Under the pieces are notes generated by a model. That model was not told where the DNA came from, searched no databases, and saw nothing but the letters and a program-made list of their open reading frames with translations. The translations under genes were made by a program, and so were the position numbers. A stretch of 64,000 nt of DNA from Rhodamnia argentea (lineage: Eukaryota; Streptophyta; Magnoliopsida; Myrtales; Myrtaceae): the NCBI RefSeq assembly GCF_020921035.1, contig NC_063152.1, positions 29,139,903 through 29,203,902 on the forward strand, written 5' to 3'. Below are positions 10,921-23,704 of the stretch, one piece after another. The stretch's first letter is position 1, and each line of letters starts with the position of its first letter.

Positions 10921-12486
10921 TTCTTACGAACCGAGCTCCGGCTGCAGTCTTCGGATGTCAGATTCCGTGCAAGTCTTTGATATCATAAACTCTGTTGCTC
11001 TGCCCAAACATTTTCAAGAAATTAGGGGGGTTGTTATACTCCCAATTGCTAAGTTCAGAATGCAACCGAATGTCGAATTTCCGAGTGAACATCTCCATTA
11101 CTTTTTGCAGCATCAGTACTCTTGATTCCTAGTGGCATTGCGCTTGTAAAGGTTTGCATTTTGAGCAGTGTTGTCTCAGTTTCTTGACTTGCTGTTTGCC
11201 ATAATCTCCGCACAAACCTGAACACAGGTGGATTTCTTCCCAGACAAATGGCGATAGCTAGGCATAAGTACTCCGCTTCTGCAAAGTAATTGAGACATCT
11301 TTTTTGGCTGGTAACACACGGTGTCGTGATCAATCAGAGGCTAATTTCTTGGATTACCACTGAAGTAACTCGAGCACTTGTATTGGCAAACTTTGCTCTG
11401 GGTGGTGTCACTACGTGAGTATATAGTTTGGCTCGAGTCCCAATAGTTTTCTTGGAATCATGCTCCCTCCCTCTCTCTCTCTCTCTCTCTCCTAGAGCCA
11501 TCGAGAGATTATTAAGATGAGAAGGTCAGAAGATAGGTAATTCACAAGGACATTCAACCGTCCTGTTTCTTTAGAATTTTCAATTTGTCAGTTTCTGCTC
11601 TTTCAGTTGGTTTATTGGTTATTTGTCGCTGTTACTTCAACTTACACCATCTTTTGAACTCAATGCTTTTGGTAGTTCAAACATTGATAGTTGCAAGCAA
11701 TGATGTATTGACGTTTCACCTATTACTATGCCATCAATCTCTAGAAAAAATCTTGGACTTTGGAGCATCATTTAAATTTCAAAAGTGTTCAGCACAGATT
11801 CTGCAAGTTTTCTGCTTTTAGATTTGGATTGCAGCATGAAAATTCAAGTTCTTATATTTCTGGTTAAGAAGTTGAATTCTTTGTTTAAGATGTCAATAGG
11901 ATGATATTGGTGCTTGACATTCCAAGAAAGAGAGATTAGCCATGAATACTTGATGATAGTGTCTAAAGTCAAGTCGCCTTTTCCTTAAGATTATTGCCAA
12001 ATAAGGGAAACTTCTGTACTGGAGACTGCCTCGTTGAAGAGATATTACATAAGCCACACTTCCTGCTTCTGGCTTTTGCACTCTTAAATATTAAGCCTCT
12101 TTTTCCGAGTCAGAGACCATATATTCCGTATCAAATACTTCGTAAGTTATCGCGCATTGTGGTCTTGAACTCTGTATGGATGTGATGATTGCTGACGTGT
12201 TGCGACACTACATAATTAAATGCGGGCTAATGATATTCCCCTAACAGCAGTAGCTTCTTCAACAAACTTTACGGAAGTACTTTACATGTCAAGTTGTAAA
12301 AATAGTTGAGGAAGAAGTTATTATTGTTGTGGGAGTCTTCATCTCTAAGAAGAATTTTAATATGCTACTCCAAACCTAATCTGAAGAAATTGAAGAAACA
12401 TCTGTTGCTTAATAAGACCATACACATGAAATTATATAAATTTCTGAAGAGGAAGGAAAGAGCAGGTGTAAACTCATCGCACTGAG
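10921..12486. other. Gene-free stretch
   Basis: About 1.5 kb holding the 3' untranslated region of the 89-aa gene and, at its end, that of the MAP kinase kinase on the other strand. A short CT run lies at about 11467-11492. Open frames here are short and without recognisable similarity. I see no further gene. Confidence 0.5.
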
Positions 12487-13485
12487 CTAACCAAACCACC
12501 CTTCTGTAGCACTGCTTTTGTTCGCAAAAGGGTGACGGAGAAGCTCGTCGACTGTCCCTCTAGCCCTCCAATCCTTCTCCAGACACCTACTGACAAAACT
12601 CTTGAACTCCGGCGATGCTGTTCCAGGAATCTCCAACCTATCTGAGAAGCAAATAGCACACATTAGAGTTGCCCAATCTGGTGTCTGCCCTGGACTTATC
12701 AAGGGAAAATGACCCACATGGCATTCTAGTAAGACAATTCCTAGAGACCAAACATCCCCGGCAAATCCTTCTTCTTTATCACCGTCCCACCTCTCTGGAT
12801 CAAACCTCTCAGGACTCATATAAGCACATGTGCCCAAATAAGAAACATGACGGTCACAAGTACTAGCTACAACCTGACTCACACCGAAATCTGCAATCTT
12901 CAACTCGCCTTTACTGTTTATGAGCAAGTTTGATGGCTTGATATCCCTGTGCACTATTTTCATACTGTGCAAATAGCATAGCCCTTCCAAAACTCGTCTC
13001 GCCACTCTAGAAATCGCCTCTTCCGGCAATTTTCTATGGATACACAATATATCTTGCAGAGACCCTCCTTCCATGTACTCCATCAGGAAGTATAGTTCCC
13101 CTGCGTTATCCGAGTCGATGCACCCGCTGTTCAGAACCGCATGACATTTCACGATCAGTGGTGAGTCTACTCGTTTGAGAATTTCTGCTTCTTGTCCCGC
13201 CTGTTGCCATACATCTGTTGCGTGCTGATCGACACGGAGGACCTTCAGAGCATATATTGAAGCTGTGTGACGGTGCCGGACTTTATAGATGGTAGCTCCA
13301 TTACCATGGCCTAGAACAGCCAATTTCTCTAACTTAGAGAAATTTTCAACATTGGGAGACCGTGGCTGGATCGTGAATGACAATGTTGGTAACTTGGCGG
13401 GTCGCCAAAGATCAGCTGCTGGTATTTGTGGAGGCAGGGACAGCTTCAATGCTTGTTGGTGCCTTCTTTCTCTTACCAATGTCAT
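12487..13485 (-). CDS. MAP kinase kinase, group D (MKK7/9 type)
   Basis: A single uninterrupted frame of 332 aa encodes a dual-specificity kinase that activates MAP kinases by phosphorylating their TxY loop. Visible features: a basic N-terminal docking motif with L-x-L (residues 5-17), glycine-rich loop GHGNGATIYKV (59-69), catalytic Lys81 in YALKVL, HRDIKPSN (179-186, Asp181), DFG (199-201), plant-type T-x5-S activation sites Thr209 and Ser215, and GTCAYMSPERF after them. The absence of introns and the short C-terminus without an NTF2 domain are typical of group D (MKK7/8/9/10). Because both phosphosites are kept, MKK7/9 is more likely than MKK10. Plant group D enzymes act in ethylene, defence and salt responses; the specific role here is inference. 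Confidence 0.93.
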   Translation of the reverse strand: MTLVRERRHQQALKLSLPPQIPAADLWRPAKLPTLSFTIQPRSPNVENFSKLEKLAVLGHGNGATIYKVRHRHTASIYALKVLRVDQHATDVWQQAGQEAEILKRVDSPLIVKCHAVLNSGCIDSDNAGELYFLMEYMEGGSLQDILCIHRKLPEEAISRVARRVLEGLCYLHSMKIVHRDIKPSNLLINSKGELKIADFGVSQVVASTCDRHVSYLGTCAYMSPERFDPERWDGDKEEGFAGDVWSLGIVLLECHVGHFPLISPGQTPDWATLMCAICFSDRLEIPGTASPEFKSFVSRCLEKDWRARGTVDELLRHPFANKSSATEGWFG

Positions 13486-14518
13486 CTACCCTCCAAGAAG
13501 ACTAGTGTTCTTTTCCTGTCTGTTATGTGAAGAACGAAGTTTATGGGTTTATAAGCATGGGTTGAGACATGTACGTGGTTGTTTTCCAACAACAAAGATC
13601 TGACAAGTGGCTGTGACTATCCCTGAATTCAAGGGCGGGTGAGCTTTTTGTGGTGATGTCAGTGCCTTTTCGTCTGGCTATGAGTGCAATTAGTTTTGGG
13701 AGTGTTCACGGAGCGCAACGTGGAGTTTGGCTGCTTGTATTCGTAGCTTGTTTCCAGATAACAAAGTCGCCAATTTTTATGGATGTCGTTAAACCTGTGC
13801 ATCTACTCTCCTTCATTCCTTTTTCGTTTTCACCTGTAGGTTAAATATGGCCAATTATAATGCACACGCGCGTCTGTCTTGTTTCACCAGGAGGAAGAGC
13901 TTAAGCAAATCAACATCGGTCTTTATGTTTCTTAGCCTAATGCATTAACCTAATGTCTAATGCATAATCAAGCTGAAAAGTAACAAATCGTGGCTGTTAA
14001 TCCTTCAAATTGAACCCCCTGTTAACAAATCGGGGGCAAGGTTGATAAGGGACGGAAAAGAACTCTCAAATTTCCAGAAGGGAGTTAATGTGAAAACTCC
14101 ATCCGCTGCACTGAAGGGGTAAAAACTCGAGGACTTAAATCTCAAACAAGACAGAATTATAGAAGGGGTTTCCATCAGCTTAACAAATTAACAAATTATA
14201 CAATACTTCCTTCTGCAGTGCTGTAGCTCGGCAAACGTCCATTCGTAATATTCTTTCCATCTAAGAGCTGACTAAACTGAAGTTTTAGTACCCCTTAACA
14301 ACGCTATCTGACTTATGGCCCCTTCACCCCCCAGGAAGCTCAGTAGCAAAATGATGTGCAGAGTTTGCGGTCAGTGACATTCAGGAAAGGCTGGTATATG
14401 GATGAATACTCAGAGGCAGCAAAATGTTCTTGGGGAAGGCCAAAATGAGGCCTTCTCACCCACAGTTAATCTTTCAACACAAGCCATGGTGGGAACAGAC
14501 TAAAAATTTTGTATGAGG
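13486..14518. other. MKK upstream region and HSFA1 3' flank
   Basis: About 1 kb containing the promoter and leader of the MKK gene (minus strand, so to its right) and the 3' untranslated region of HSFA1. No coding sequence or repeat is evident. Confidence 0.45.
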
Positions 14519-17500
14519 TCAAGTCCCCTGGTTATCAGATGTGAGGAGGCCCATCTGTTCAGTAAGCTGATCCATATGCTCGGCGGCTTTGTCCCATCCA
14601 TTCTCCATCGGCTGCACATCGTTTGCCCCAGAATTAGCTTCTGCTGAAGTTGATTCACCCTCATCCGGTATAGGGCTCTGCACCAGAAGATCATCCCAGA
14701 AGGTGGAATTCTCTAACAAAGCATCGATGTCGGGATCAGGGGAAATGCTATCGAGTTCTATGGGGATCGACCCGTTAATAAATGATGTAGCATCCATGTA
14801 ATCACCATTATGCAGATCTGCTCCCATGTAGTCATCTCTGGATATATTAGCAATATCGTCCAGCACAATGTCTTGGGTTTGAGAGATCCCAGGCATAACC
14901 GTATCTGCCTGAGTAATGGAGACTGCTTCAGCTTCCTGTGCTCCTGAGAGCATATCCATATCTGGAAACTGGTTAGTAGTGACCTTAGCAGTACCCTGTG
15001 AAGGACAATGTAATTCAGATATGGCAGATGAGGGATCATTTGCTGAGACCCCCGAAGCTGGCGGAATCTCAGGAAGCTGGCTAGAAGTTGGTGGGACCTC
15101 TTGAAGAGTCACTCCAGAGATGCGACTGGAAGTCCTACTGTCCATGCCACTGGACAGAGATGAACCATCACCAAGCAGAAAACTCTCTGGACTATTGTTA
15201 AAAGACTCCCGCTGAGGAGCTTCTACTTTCATCATCTGCCTGAATAATGCTTTGGCAGCCTCTTTTAATGGAGGCTGGTACTTAACAATCTGTCCATCGG
15301 AAGCAGCAGTATGCTCATTCTCAGATAAACCATCTCGCCGTAGTCTCCGTTTCTTATTCACTTCAGTGATGCGCCTGTTGCTCTCATTTTGTTGCTGTAC
15401 AAACTGAGCAAAGAAACCCGGGCTCTGCACAGCTTTTGCTAGGAATGACATCATCTGCTGCTGTCGCTGCTCCATCCCATGGAGTCGTTGGACCATAGTT
15501 TGCAGTTGGCCATCAGTGGCCTGCTGCTGCTGCCTCAACCTCACAAGCTCTTGCATGAGCACATTCTTGTCCCTTTTGAGCCTCTCAACTTCTTCCTCAA
15601 GCCCAAACTTGCCAACCTCCACACATGCCCCTACTGAAGAACTCTGTCCAGGAGGTTGCTGCGTCTGTTGACTGCCCTGTCCATAGGCAGGTTTTCGTCT
15701 ACTTATGCTCTTTAGTAGGTGTTTCTGACCCTTCAGAAAACCCTCATTTGCAAATTCCCAGCGATCTGGATCAACTTTCCGGAAACCCTGTAGGGACAAT
15801 AACAAATGAGAAAAATGTTAGCATGTCAACATAACACATATTAAATGGATGGATAGACTTTGCTCATGTGATTTTAACATAACACATAGGAAGAACAGTA
15901 GCGGACAGAAGATAACCTGCACAAATCGAAATTTCGACAAATGCTGATACCAAGTAAAACTGAATTCGAGAATGATCCTCATTTCCTTAAAAGTTTTACC
16001 CATAAACATGCTCATAGTCAGATAACTGCCAATGCAAAAGGTCATGCCCAGATGCTAGGATTGTGATCTTTCTTAATTTCTTCCCTTTGTTTCACAACAT
16101 CAAATATGAAGAATATCAGGCTACAGGGGGTTTGGCAAAAAAAAAAAAAAAATGCTTTAGGAAAAAATAAATCAAGCACAAAGCAGATGACTTATTTCAG
16201 TCAGGATTTGCAGGACAGAGCGTGTCTACTGTCCACATTATGATACAGACACCGGCCACAACACCACAGAATAAATGCATCACCGTCTGCCAAGATGCAG
16301 GAAATTGGCTCGCAAAACATAATCACCATCAAAATATATGAAAAAGAACAAGTATTGTTTCACATAAAAGTGCATGGGCAACACATCAATATGAAGAACA
16401 AAAACAATCTTATTGGAAAATGACTTGTCAAGAGTCAAAGCTCCATTCATAGGAGACAGTACACAGGTTTCAAGCAGCCCCCTGGGTTTGGCCAACTTCA
16501 TGAACTAGGAAAATAAGTTGGCACCATAAAGAAATTCGCAGTCTGCAAGACCAGGTGGTGAATCACCAAAAAAATTTCTACCTGAAGAAACCACAAAGCT
16601 CATCAAAATCCTCATAAAAGTAGGTCGAACAGCAAGGATTCCACTGGCAACTTATTCTCCAACAAACCTCGATCTTCTTTCGAAACATAACAGTGATAAA
16701 GAAACTTCACCGAACAATGGTACATCGCAAACCAAGCCTTAGATGCATGAAGCAATTATTATCAGTTGACCCACCTCCACCATACATATAGCAGGTCATT
16801 TCACCACACTGTTTCCTCAATCTATTGCATAACACCTAAAAAAAATTGTAATGAAAACGCATTGTCTCATAGAAGGATTTTACCATGAATTCACTGATTG
16901 ACTGTTTCTTTTTGCATGTTCCTTCGTATTATCCAGTCATGCCCAGGATGAGAAAGGATAGTTGAGATGTCCGTTTTTAATCAATAGTAACCTATGCCTA
17001 AATAACGTCTTCCTATATGCTACGCCAACTTTTGATAATTCAGTTACGCATGAGAATATTAGCATCCCACGACGATTTTCAGTACTGCAACCCTATTCTT
17101 CCCTACATACATACACGAACCCTTATGTACACAAACAAGGGCCTACACCCTACATGATTCCTGTCCCCCGCCATTCACCTATTGGGACTTGGCGGAATTA
17201 ACTCACCCAGATGGATTCAGCCAGCTGATGAGAGCTTAAGCCACTGATGTTGCTAATGTTTCCTTGATGGCACTGATTGTGGGATGCTAAGTGGTGAAAT
17301 GGCTCCGGGTTCAGCATGTCAAGTCTATCACAGTCATCCATTTTGAGGAATACACGTGAGACCCACGTGTGAGACCCACAAAATGGACAGATGTGATAGA
17401 CCCGGTTTAATTTCCTACAATGCATTCAAAGTCTCTCAAGTGGGTCAATGAGAAGGTTTTTGCTTGAGCCTTTATCGGCATTAAGTATGCCCAAGAAATG

Positions 17501-18558
17501 CCGAAGGACATTCGTTAACAAGGAAAAAAACAAACAGAACAAATTATATCTCGTATACAGATTATGGCATTTACACTAAATAAATGATAAATGCATTCAA
17601 AAGGGCATTCAAAAGAATGCAATAGGAGAATTTCATCTCTCTATGAGCCAACCTGTAGGTCAGGTACCGAAGGGATTATACTCGAGTGTCGGATAGGCTA
17701 TGGAAATGCAGCTGGGAGTTAAAAGCCAAAACCACCGCGACTCGCACCCGTGAACTAAGGTCCCATGCCCGTGATAAGTCATTTCGTGATTTTGAAATGG
17801 ATCATTGCACCAAACTGCTTCCTCAATCTATCACAGGTTAGCAGTTGCAAACAAAATTGCACTCGTAGTCTATCACCAATTCCCACTAGCTTGTTTATCG
17901 ACATCACATATCAAATTTGCCGAAAATTAGATCAGGCAAAGGTCATAACTTTGTACAGTCCGCCAATGTGAGGGGATTCTTAACCACGGTATTATTGCTC
18001 AGCGAGAACCTTAGACCGGTATAGATATTCAACCATTCAAGCTATACCAAAAGTAGGACTATCTTCCCAATCCCTTTACAGGCAACTATCTTCACGCTAA
18101 TCCTGCACAGGAACTAGCGGTTGAAACTAGACCAGTATAGATCGTTCGCCATAAGCCAGCCTCAAAACTCTCACATCGACGTAGACGAAAGCATCAAAGG
18201 CAAATTCCAATCAACACGGTAAACGAAAGATGGGAAAGAAAGAAGAGGAAAAAAAGGATAAGAAATAGACGTTGCTTACGTAAGTGTTCAGCTGGCGAAC
18301 GAAGCTCGAGAAGTTATTGTGCTTGAAATACTTGGGCAACAAATCCCTAGCGAACTCCGGCGGCTTCCAAACCACGAAGCTGTTGTTCGTGGGGCTCCAC
18401 GACACGATCGAGTCCGTCGCGGGGTCGTCCACCATGTCGTACGTCTTGCTGAGGAACGGCGGGGGCGCGTTGGCGCTCGACATCGGCGCAGGGGCCGGCG
18501 GGGCGTTCTGCTTGGCGCCTCCTCCGTCATCGCTGGCCCCGTCCTTTGGAGCTGACAT
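14519..18558 (-). CDS. HSFA1: Heat-shock transcription factor class A1
   Basis: Two exons, 18558-18280 and 15787-14519, give about 515 aa. The DNA-binding domain begins near residue 33 ([14 protein letters not shown]) and is split by the intron after VRQLNTY, the conserved position in plant HSFs; exon 2 resumes with [17 protein letters not shown]. Then come the heptad HR-A/B region with its class A insertion (about 155-215), a bipartite-like [11 protein letters not shown] (237-244), an acidic/aromatic AHA-type activator around FWDDLLV (456-462), and a C-terminal export signal [15 protein letters not shown] (497-511). This order and the tail mark HSFA1, the master regulator that starts the heat response by binding nGAAn elements. 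A TATA box lies at 18721-18726 and a foldback element just beyond. The intron is unusually long (about 2.5 kb) for this family. Confidence 0.95.
15788..18279 (-). other. HSFA1 long intron
   Basis: This 2.49-kb intron has a GTAAGC donor at 18279 and a CTACAG acceptor at 15788. It contains a poly-A run near 16137, an imperfect hairpin at 17323-17401 and a segment with a polymerase III box B-like motif near 17735 on the minus strand. No coding sequence is seen inside it. Confidence 0.85.
17323..17401. repeat. Imperfect hairpin in HSFA1 intron
   Basis: Arms 17323-17345 and 17379-17401 pair at 19 of 23 positions. The 33-base loop contains a tandem repeat of GTGAGACCCAC and overlapping CACGTG palindromes. 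It may be a very small MITE remnant or a structured intronic element. Confidence 0.7.
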
Positions 18559-18635
18559 AAGGTTAGGGGATGGAGAAGAAAGGGCCGATTTCTAGGGTTC
18601 TGTGGGAACTAGGATGCACGCCATGGACGTGAAGC

Positions 18636-18654
18636 TAGAGAGAGAGAGAGAGAG
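18636..18654. repeat. AG microsatellite in HSFA1 leader
   Basis: A short AG run about 80 bases upstream of the HSFA1 start codon, probably within the 5' untranslated region. On the sense (minus) strand it reads as a CT run. Confidence 0.8.
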
Positions 18655-18720
18655 GGGAAGGGTTGGAGGGAGAAAAGAGTGGCGGAAAACGTAGCCAACG
18701 GGCTCGAGCCGGTTGCGACC

Positions 18721-18726
18721 TTTATA
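18721..18726 (-). promoter_or_regulatory. Probable HSFA1 TATA box
   Basis: On the minus strand the sequence reads TTATAAAGG, 163 bases upstream of the start codon. It is the only good TATA-like match between the start codon and the AT-rich foldback element beginning near 18779. Confidence 0.5.
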
Positions 18727-18778
18727 ACGAAGAAGATGGGTTGACGATGGTTTTTGTCTCTGTTTTCTTATTGGTATT

Positions 18779-19112
18779 TAGGATAATGAAACAAATAGAT
18801 CTTAAATTTTAATTCAATATGTATTATAGTCCATAAAATTTTAATTTGATCAATATAATCCCTAAACTTCAATCTAATGTATAATGTGATCTATGAACTT
18901 TTAATTTAACAAATATAGCCCATAAATTTTTGAAACATGTTTGACTTAGTCCCCGAACCGAAGGACTATATTGAGTATCTTCTTATAATTTGGGAATTCA
19001 GAGACTAAGTCGAACACGTTCTGAAAATTTATGAATCATATTGATCAAATTAAAAATTTAAGGATCACATTATATATTGGGTTAAAATTCAAAGGCTATT
19101 TGTGTCATTTTA
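18779..19112. mobile_element. Foldback/MITE element upstream of HSFA1
   Basis: An AT-rich inverted repeat of about 330 bases. The left half (with AATGAAACAAATAG, CAATATGTAT, TTTAATTTGATCAATAT and GACTTAGTC landmarks) reappears in inverted order and orientation in the right half (AATGACACAAATAG, CAATATATAA, TTTAATTTGATCAATAT, GACTTAGTC on the minus strand). It has no coding capacity. I could not define a clean target-site duplication, so the superfamily is unassigned. It ends about 50 bases upstream of the likely HSFA1 TATA box. Confidence 0.75.
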
Positions 19113-22100
19113 CCTTGTTATTTTTGGTCGGATTTTGTTGTCCTTTTTTATTATTTTCTACCGGGTTTTTTTCGGGCCGGGCTTTAGGGATTCTCGGGCC
19201 ATCGATTGAGTTGCGTCAGCAAGCCCAAGCCCAAGCCCAAAACCACGCACAATCCGTTGAAAGAAGTGGTACATACCTTTCCATATGGACTACTACTACT
19301 GCACGGTGATTTTGATGGACCGCAATTGCTTTTTGCCTCCATGGAACTGGGAAATTTTCAACGTCTTATTCCATCACAACTCAAAAGACAACCCAATCTC
19401 GCGACCATGCGGAAATCGGTACCGGAAAGCTAGAAAAAGTCAAAGGGAGTACAACGTCACGAAGGCCCATCCTAATCAAGAACCGGCACCGCTTTCGTTC
19501 TCGCCTCTCGGCACTGATAATCCCTCTATTCCCATGTTAAAATGAACTTTGATGAGACCATCGGTTGTTTTGCGGTCAAGTACATAGCGACTCAAAAAGT
19601 TCTTGTGGCTTTTGGTTCTCTGCAACCTTCTCAAATAGTATATGGCAATATGCCCATGTCCTGAAGTGGCCCGGGAACATCACCAGTACTGTCATTCACT
19701 GTCCTAAATCCATCAAGGATATTTGCCACTGCATAAATGGAAGTGACTCCAAACAAATTGAAAAATTACCAAAGGGCATACATATCCCAGGACATGGAGC
19801 AAGTACCACTACAATCACACTGATACATGTTAGGCGGTTGCAACTCTTTCGAGCGGATTGATACTTGCACATCATTCACACGTGTATGTAAGATGCCCAT
19901 ACACTTACGCAGTACATCATCCTTCTCACGTACTGGCAATCGACTAATGCCATCGGGTATTGCAATCCCCGCTCTACCAGCCACATCGGTAATACGAGGT
20001 CAGACACGTCCGCGACTCTTCGAGGAGGCCCTAAGGAACTAACAAGGAGGCCCTGATGAAGGACCAAACGCCTACAGAATGTGCCAACCCACAAGGGGTT
20101 GCTCTGTTCATGTATCTGTCTACAAACAATTACCGTCTGAAGGGTGTAGCCAGGATTCCCTCATGGCACCGGTGCTTCGGTTTTATGGCTGTTCAAAAAC
20201 CATAGCGAGCTGTCCACAGCAGGTTCAGAACACTGGATATGCATGACGATTGGACCGGTGAAGGAGCAGAAGCATCCGATTTGATTATCTTAGGACTGTC
20301 TGAAACTAGAAAAGGATGTGGCCACGTGATGCTTTTTTTGACTGTGAAGCAATCCTTCTGTTGAAAGAAGAGCTTGAGATGTCTATCACGAGCCTTCCAT
20401 ATGATATCGGCATCTCCTGTTAAATCAAGCAGCTGTGAGAAATTGGAAGCAAATTGACAAACGAAAAAGCAGAATTAGCAAACTGCTGGCTTATCATGAG
20501 CCTTTCTGCTTGTTTAACTGAAAAAAAATGGAGGAAAACAACACACTACGTAAACCTCAGACAATCCAAGCTTTTGGTGTTCATACATCGTACATACTCA
20601 TTTTCGTCTATAGTAGATATGTATTCAACTTCAAGCGTGGCATGTCTTTGGAGGCAGACCAGCAAACAACGAAAGGCCATTTTTAGAAACAGCACATCTG
20701 CACGTCAGGATCCTGCTTCCAAATGCATCACCTACAACCAACAACTCTAAAAGTGACGTGGAGACTTTAAATGAATAAACATCCAGGAATGTTCAGTTGA
20801 ACTGGTATAATGTCTAAGAGCGGCATATTTAAGGTGTCAAACGGGAGTCGAAGCATAGAGAAAATGACAAGCGAATAGGGTATAGACGACCAAAAACAAA
20901 CTTTGAAACATTCTCTGATGGAATTCCACATGTTCACTAGGTGGGATGATGTCTGCATAATTTTGTTCAGCAAATTATGGTTTACTGTGCTGTGCTAGTT
21001 AAATTGCAATGTGATAGTCACCCTTTGGATAAAAATATTAATGAGAAAAAAGAAAACAATATATGCAGATGTAGTATTGTCAACTTCGTCATGTCATCTG
21101 CTTTCTCTTCCTTTCTCAAGATAGTACTCATGCATGCAATATGTAACAGGTAAGCTTAGCTGGGTTATTAACTTAGAATAGGGTATGTTCTGAAGAACTC
21201 GTGGGAGCATATTATATGTATCATGGCAAATTGTTCATTTGCTGTAGTTATATTTGCTTTGAATTACACATGAGGTGCAACACTGAATGTAAATTGTTGG
21301 ATTTTCTTAACAAATGCCCAATACACTTGATAAACATCTCAATAAAGAAAGGTTATCATTTTCAATGCATCACATTTCTCATGTTATGTGTAGTCATTGC
21401 ATTGGATATGCAAACATTTCCTTATTAAGTATGGTTAACAAGTTCCCCGGTAGCACTTGTTGAAAAAAACCTAATTAATTAAGGTAAATGGACACTCTTG
21501 CTTTTGACGCATCCAAAAGTCTAAACTAGGTCAAAGAAGGAACAACGTCAGATTCTCAAATAAATGACGAACATTAGATTCATTTGGTATGCTTTAATCA
21601 AGGATGTGATGGAGTCGCTTGGATAACCAATTTTGGTGATCCAGTCATATGAGTATCCAAGTTCTGAACGATGTATGCCCATCGTGGTTTGCAAGGGAGT
21701 GTAGCCAACATGGCAATAATTGTTTGGCAAGTTGAAAATATTAGATATTAGTAACGAAACAATTCTATGTTTTTTACTTCCGACTCTATTCTATGACTAA
21801 AAGTTGTTGCAGGTGCTTCTCCGCCTCAGTAAAACTGCAGAGTAGCCAAATTGAATCAGACAATTTCCAGTGACAAGCAAGTTTTTTCAGAATAATTGGA
21901 AAACAGAATATCCGAAGTATTCAATTCCTTTCACTTTTGGGAAATTCCCCACATTTATACACCAAAATAGAAAATATGAGAGAGCCTTTTCACAATCTCT
22001 TAAAGCAACAAATTCAAGGCTTCTTTAGTAGAAAAGATATTTATACCTCTAAAAGGATGCTAGATGGTTCCTCTTCCTCGGCTATACCTGCAATATTAGA

Positions 22101-23704
22101 GGTATCAGCATTGAACACGATGAACTTCTAAACCAAGCTGTCCGATGGATCAATTCTTTTTGGCAATGACAGCAGTTTCCATGGAAACTAAGGTCTGCAC
22201 ACATTAAAAAAGCAGATCAGCACTCAGATAATCGGCATTAGCGCTGACCTGAGAGAACAAGATTAGATGCCAAAAAATATCAAAAAAACGAGGAAAGCCC
22301 AGTATACCCAAAGAAATTATTGGGACAGCTGGACATGTTCAGGTGCTTCAACAAGGACTTTCTAGCTTTTACCATTATTATAGTAGCCTGCCAAAAGAGA
22401 AAAAGAACCAAAAACGATATACTATTTAATCAGAGAAATCCAGTCTATCATGTCACAAATTCAATTGACAGCAGAAATGCATGTATTAATGCATTACTAT
22501 GGTAGGCAGAGCTTCCTGAATACTCGACTGAATCTTTTTTTTCCTTCCCGTGTTGGGGTGGGAACAAAAGAGAGGGAGAGAGACGAGAATATGTACAAAC
22601 AATCAACGAGATAACTTGTTCCTTTCCAAATAGCATAGCACATTGCAAAGCTAGCAGGGAAGAATATGTCTGTACATATGGAAGAATAACACTCACCCTG
22701 TCAAAACTGGAAAGTTAAAGAGAACCACCAGCTCTGAACCTTGCCTGCTATGCTTCTGGTCAACAGACTATTCTCATTCTTTCAGTCCCCAAATAACTGG
22801 TGAACATGGATTTTTTGAGTGACTGGCAAATATACATCTGACATGTTCATTACATAGCAGTCTCACCTTGCTTTGTGAGATATGTAAATAGTGTTAGAAT
22901 ACTCGAGTAGATTTATTTTCTCAACATGAATTTCTTTCCTACCATATCAGATTGTGCAAGTAAGTGTTTCTAAGATAGTTTGAAACTTTTTCCGCTGTAA
23001 GTGCGATTACTGTTCTCTCCATCATAACCCAGCTGAACTCTCCATCTAAAATTCCCCTGCCCCAGTCAAACAAGCAATTAGTGTTTGATTACATCATTAC
23101 CGAGCACCACATACTGGACTAGAGCTTACAAACAAATGCAGCACAACCATGTCAGCAGCATACATGAACAAGCATTTATATGAAGAGTTGAACAATAAGG
23201 CTCATGTGAAGAAAAAGTGAGTTGATCCATTCCACCCCAGCAATTATACTTAAGGATGTGTACACAAAATATGCACTCACATGCAAATGGTGCATCTCAG
23301 TAGACCCAGACAGCCCATGTATACACACATGCGCACCCCTATAGATTCTCATATAAGTGAACTTGACGGTCACTCCACAACATGACATGTATACACAAAC
23401 ATGTACTTACAGATGTGGTGAAGCAGCCTCAATAAACTAATAAGAATTCAGTAATATCAACATCGGCTGTCTTATGACATTAATATCTATAGCATGAAAT
23501 TAACAAAGATTTAGAGCATCAAGACCAAGGCTTTCGATGCATATCCCGAATACATACAACTCCAAGTTGATTGATTCTTGTCAAGACACCTTTTCAGATG
23601 CCATTAATTTCAAAAAAAGTCACTGACTATACAGAAATTAAAGATGCTAGAAAAATAATAACTGAATATGAGTATGAATGACTCACCTTCTGGTGCCTAT
23701 CAAA
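19113..23704. other. Gene-poor region, 4.6 kb
   Basis: No complete gene is visible. On the minus strand, 19984-19766 is a 72-codon open stretch (starting MAGRAGIAIPDGISRLPVRE) that looks more coding-like than its surroundings, with possible continuation downstream, but I recognise no family and it may be a decayed element. The remainder is AT-rich with only short random frames. The right end should contain the 3' untranslated region of the PPR gene. Confidence 0.4.

Noticed and set aside
18284..18595. Plus-strand frames of 78 and 103 codons at HSFA1 exon 1
   Set aside because: Antisense to a GC-rich exon whose minus-strand product is an unmistakable HSF DNA-binding domain.
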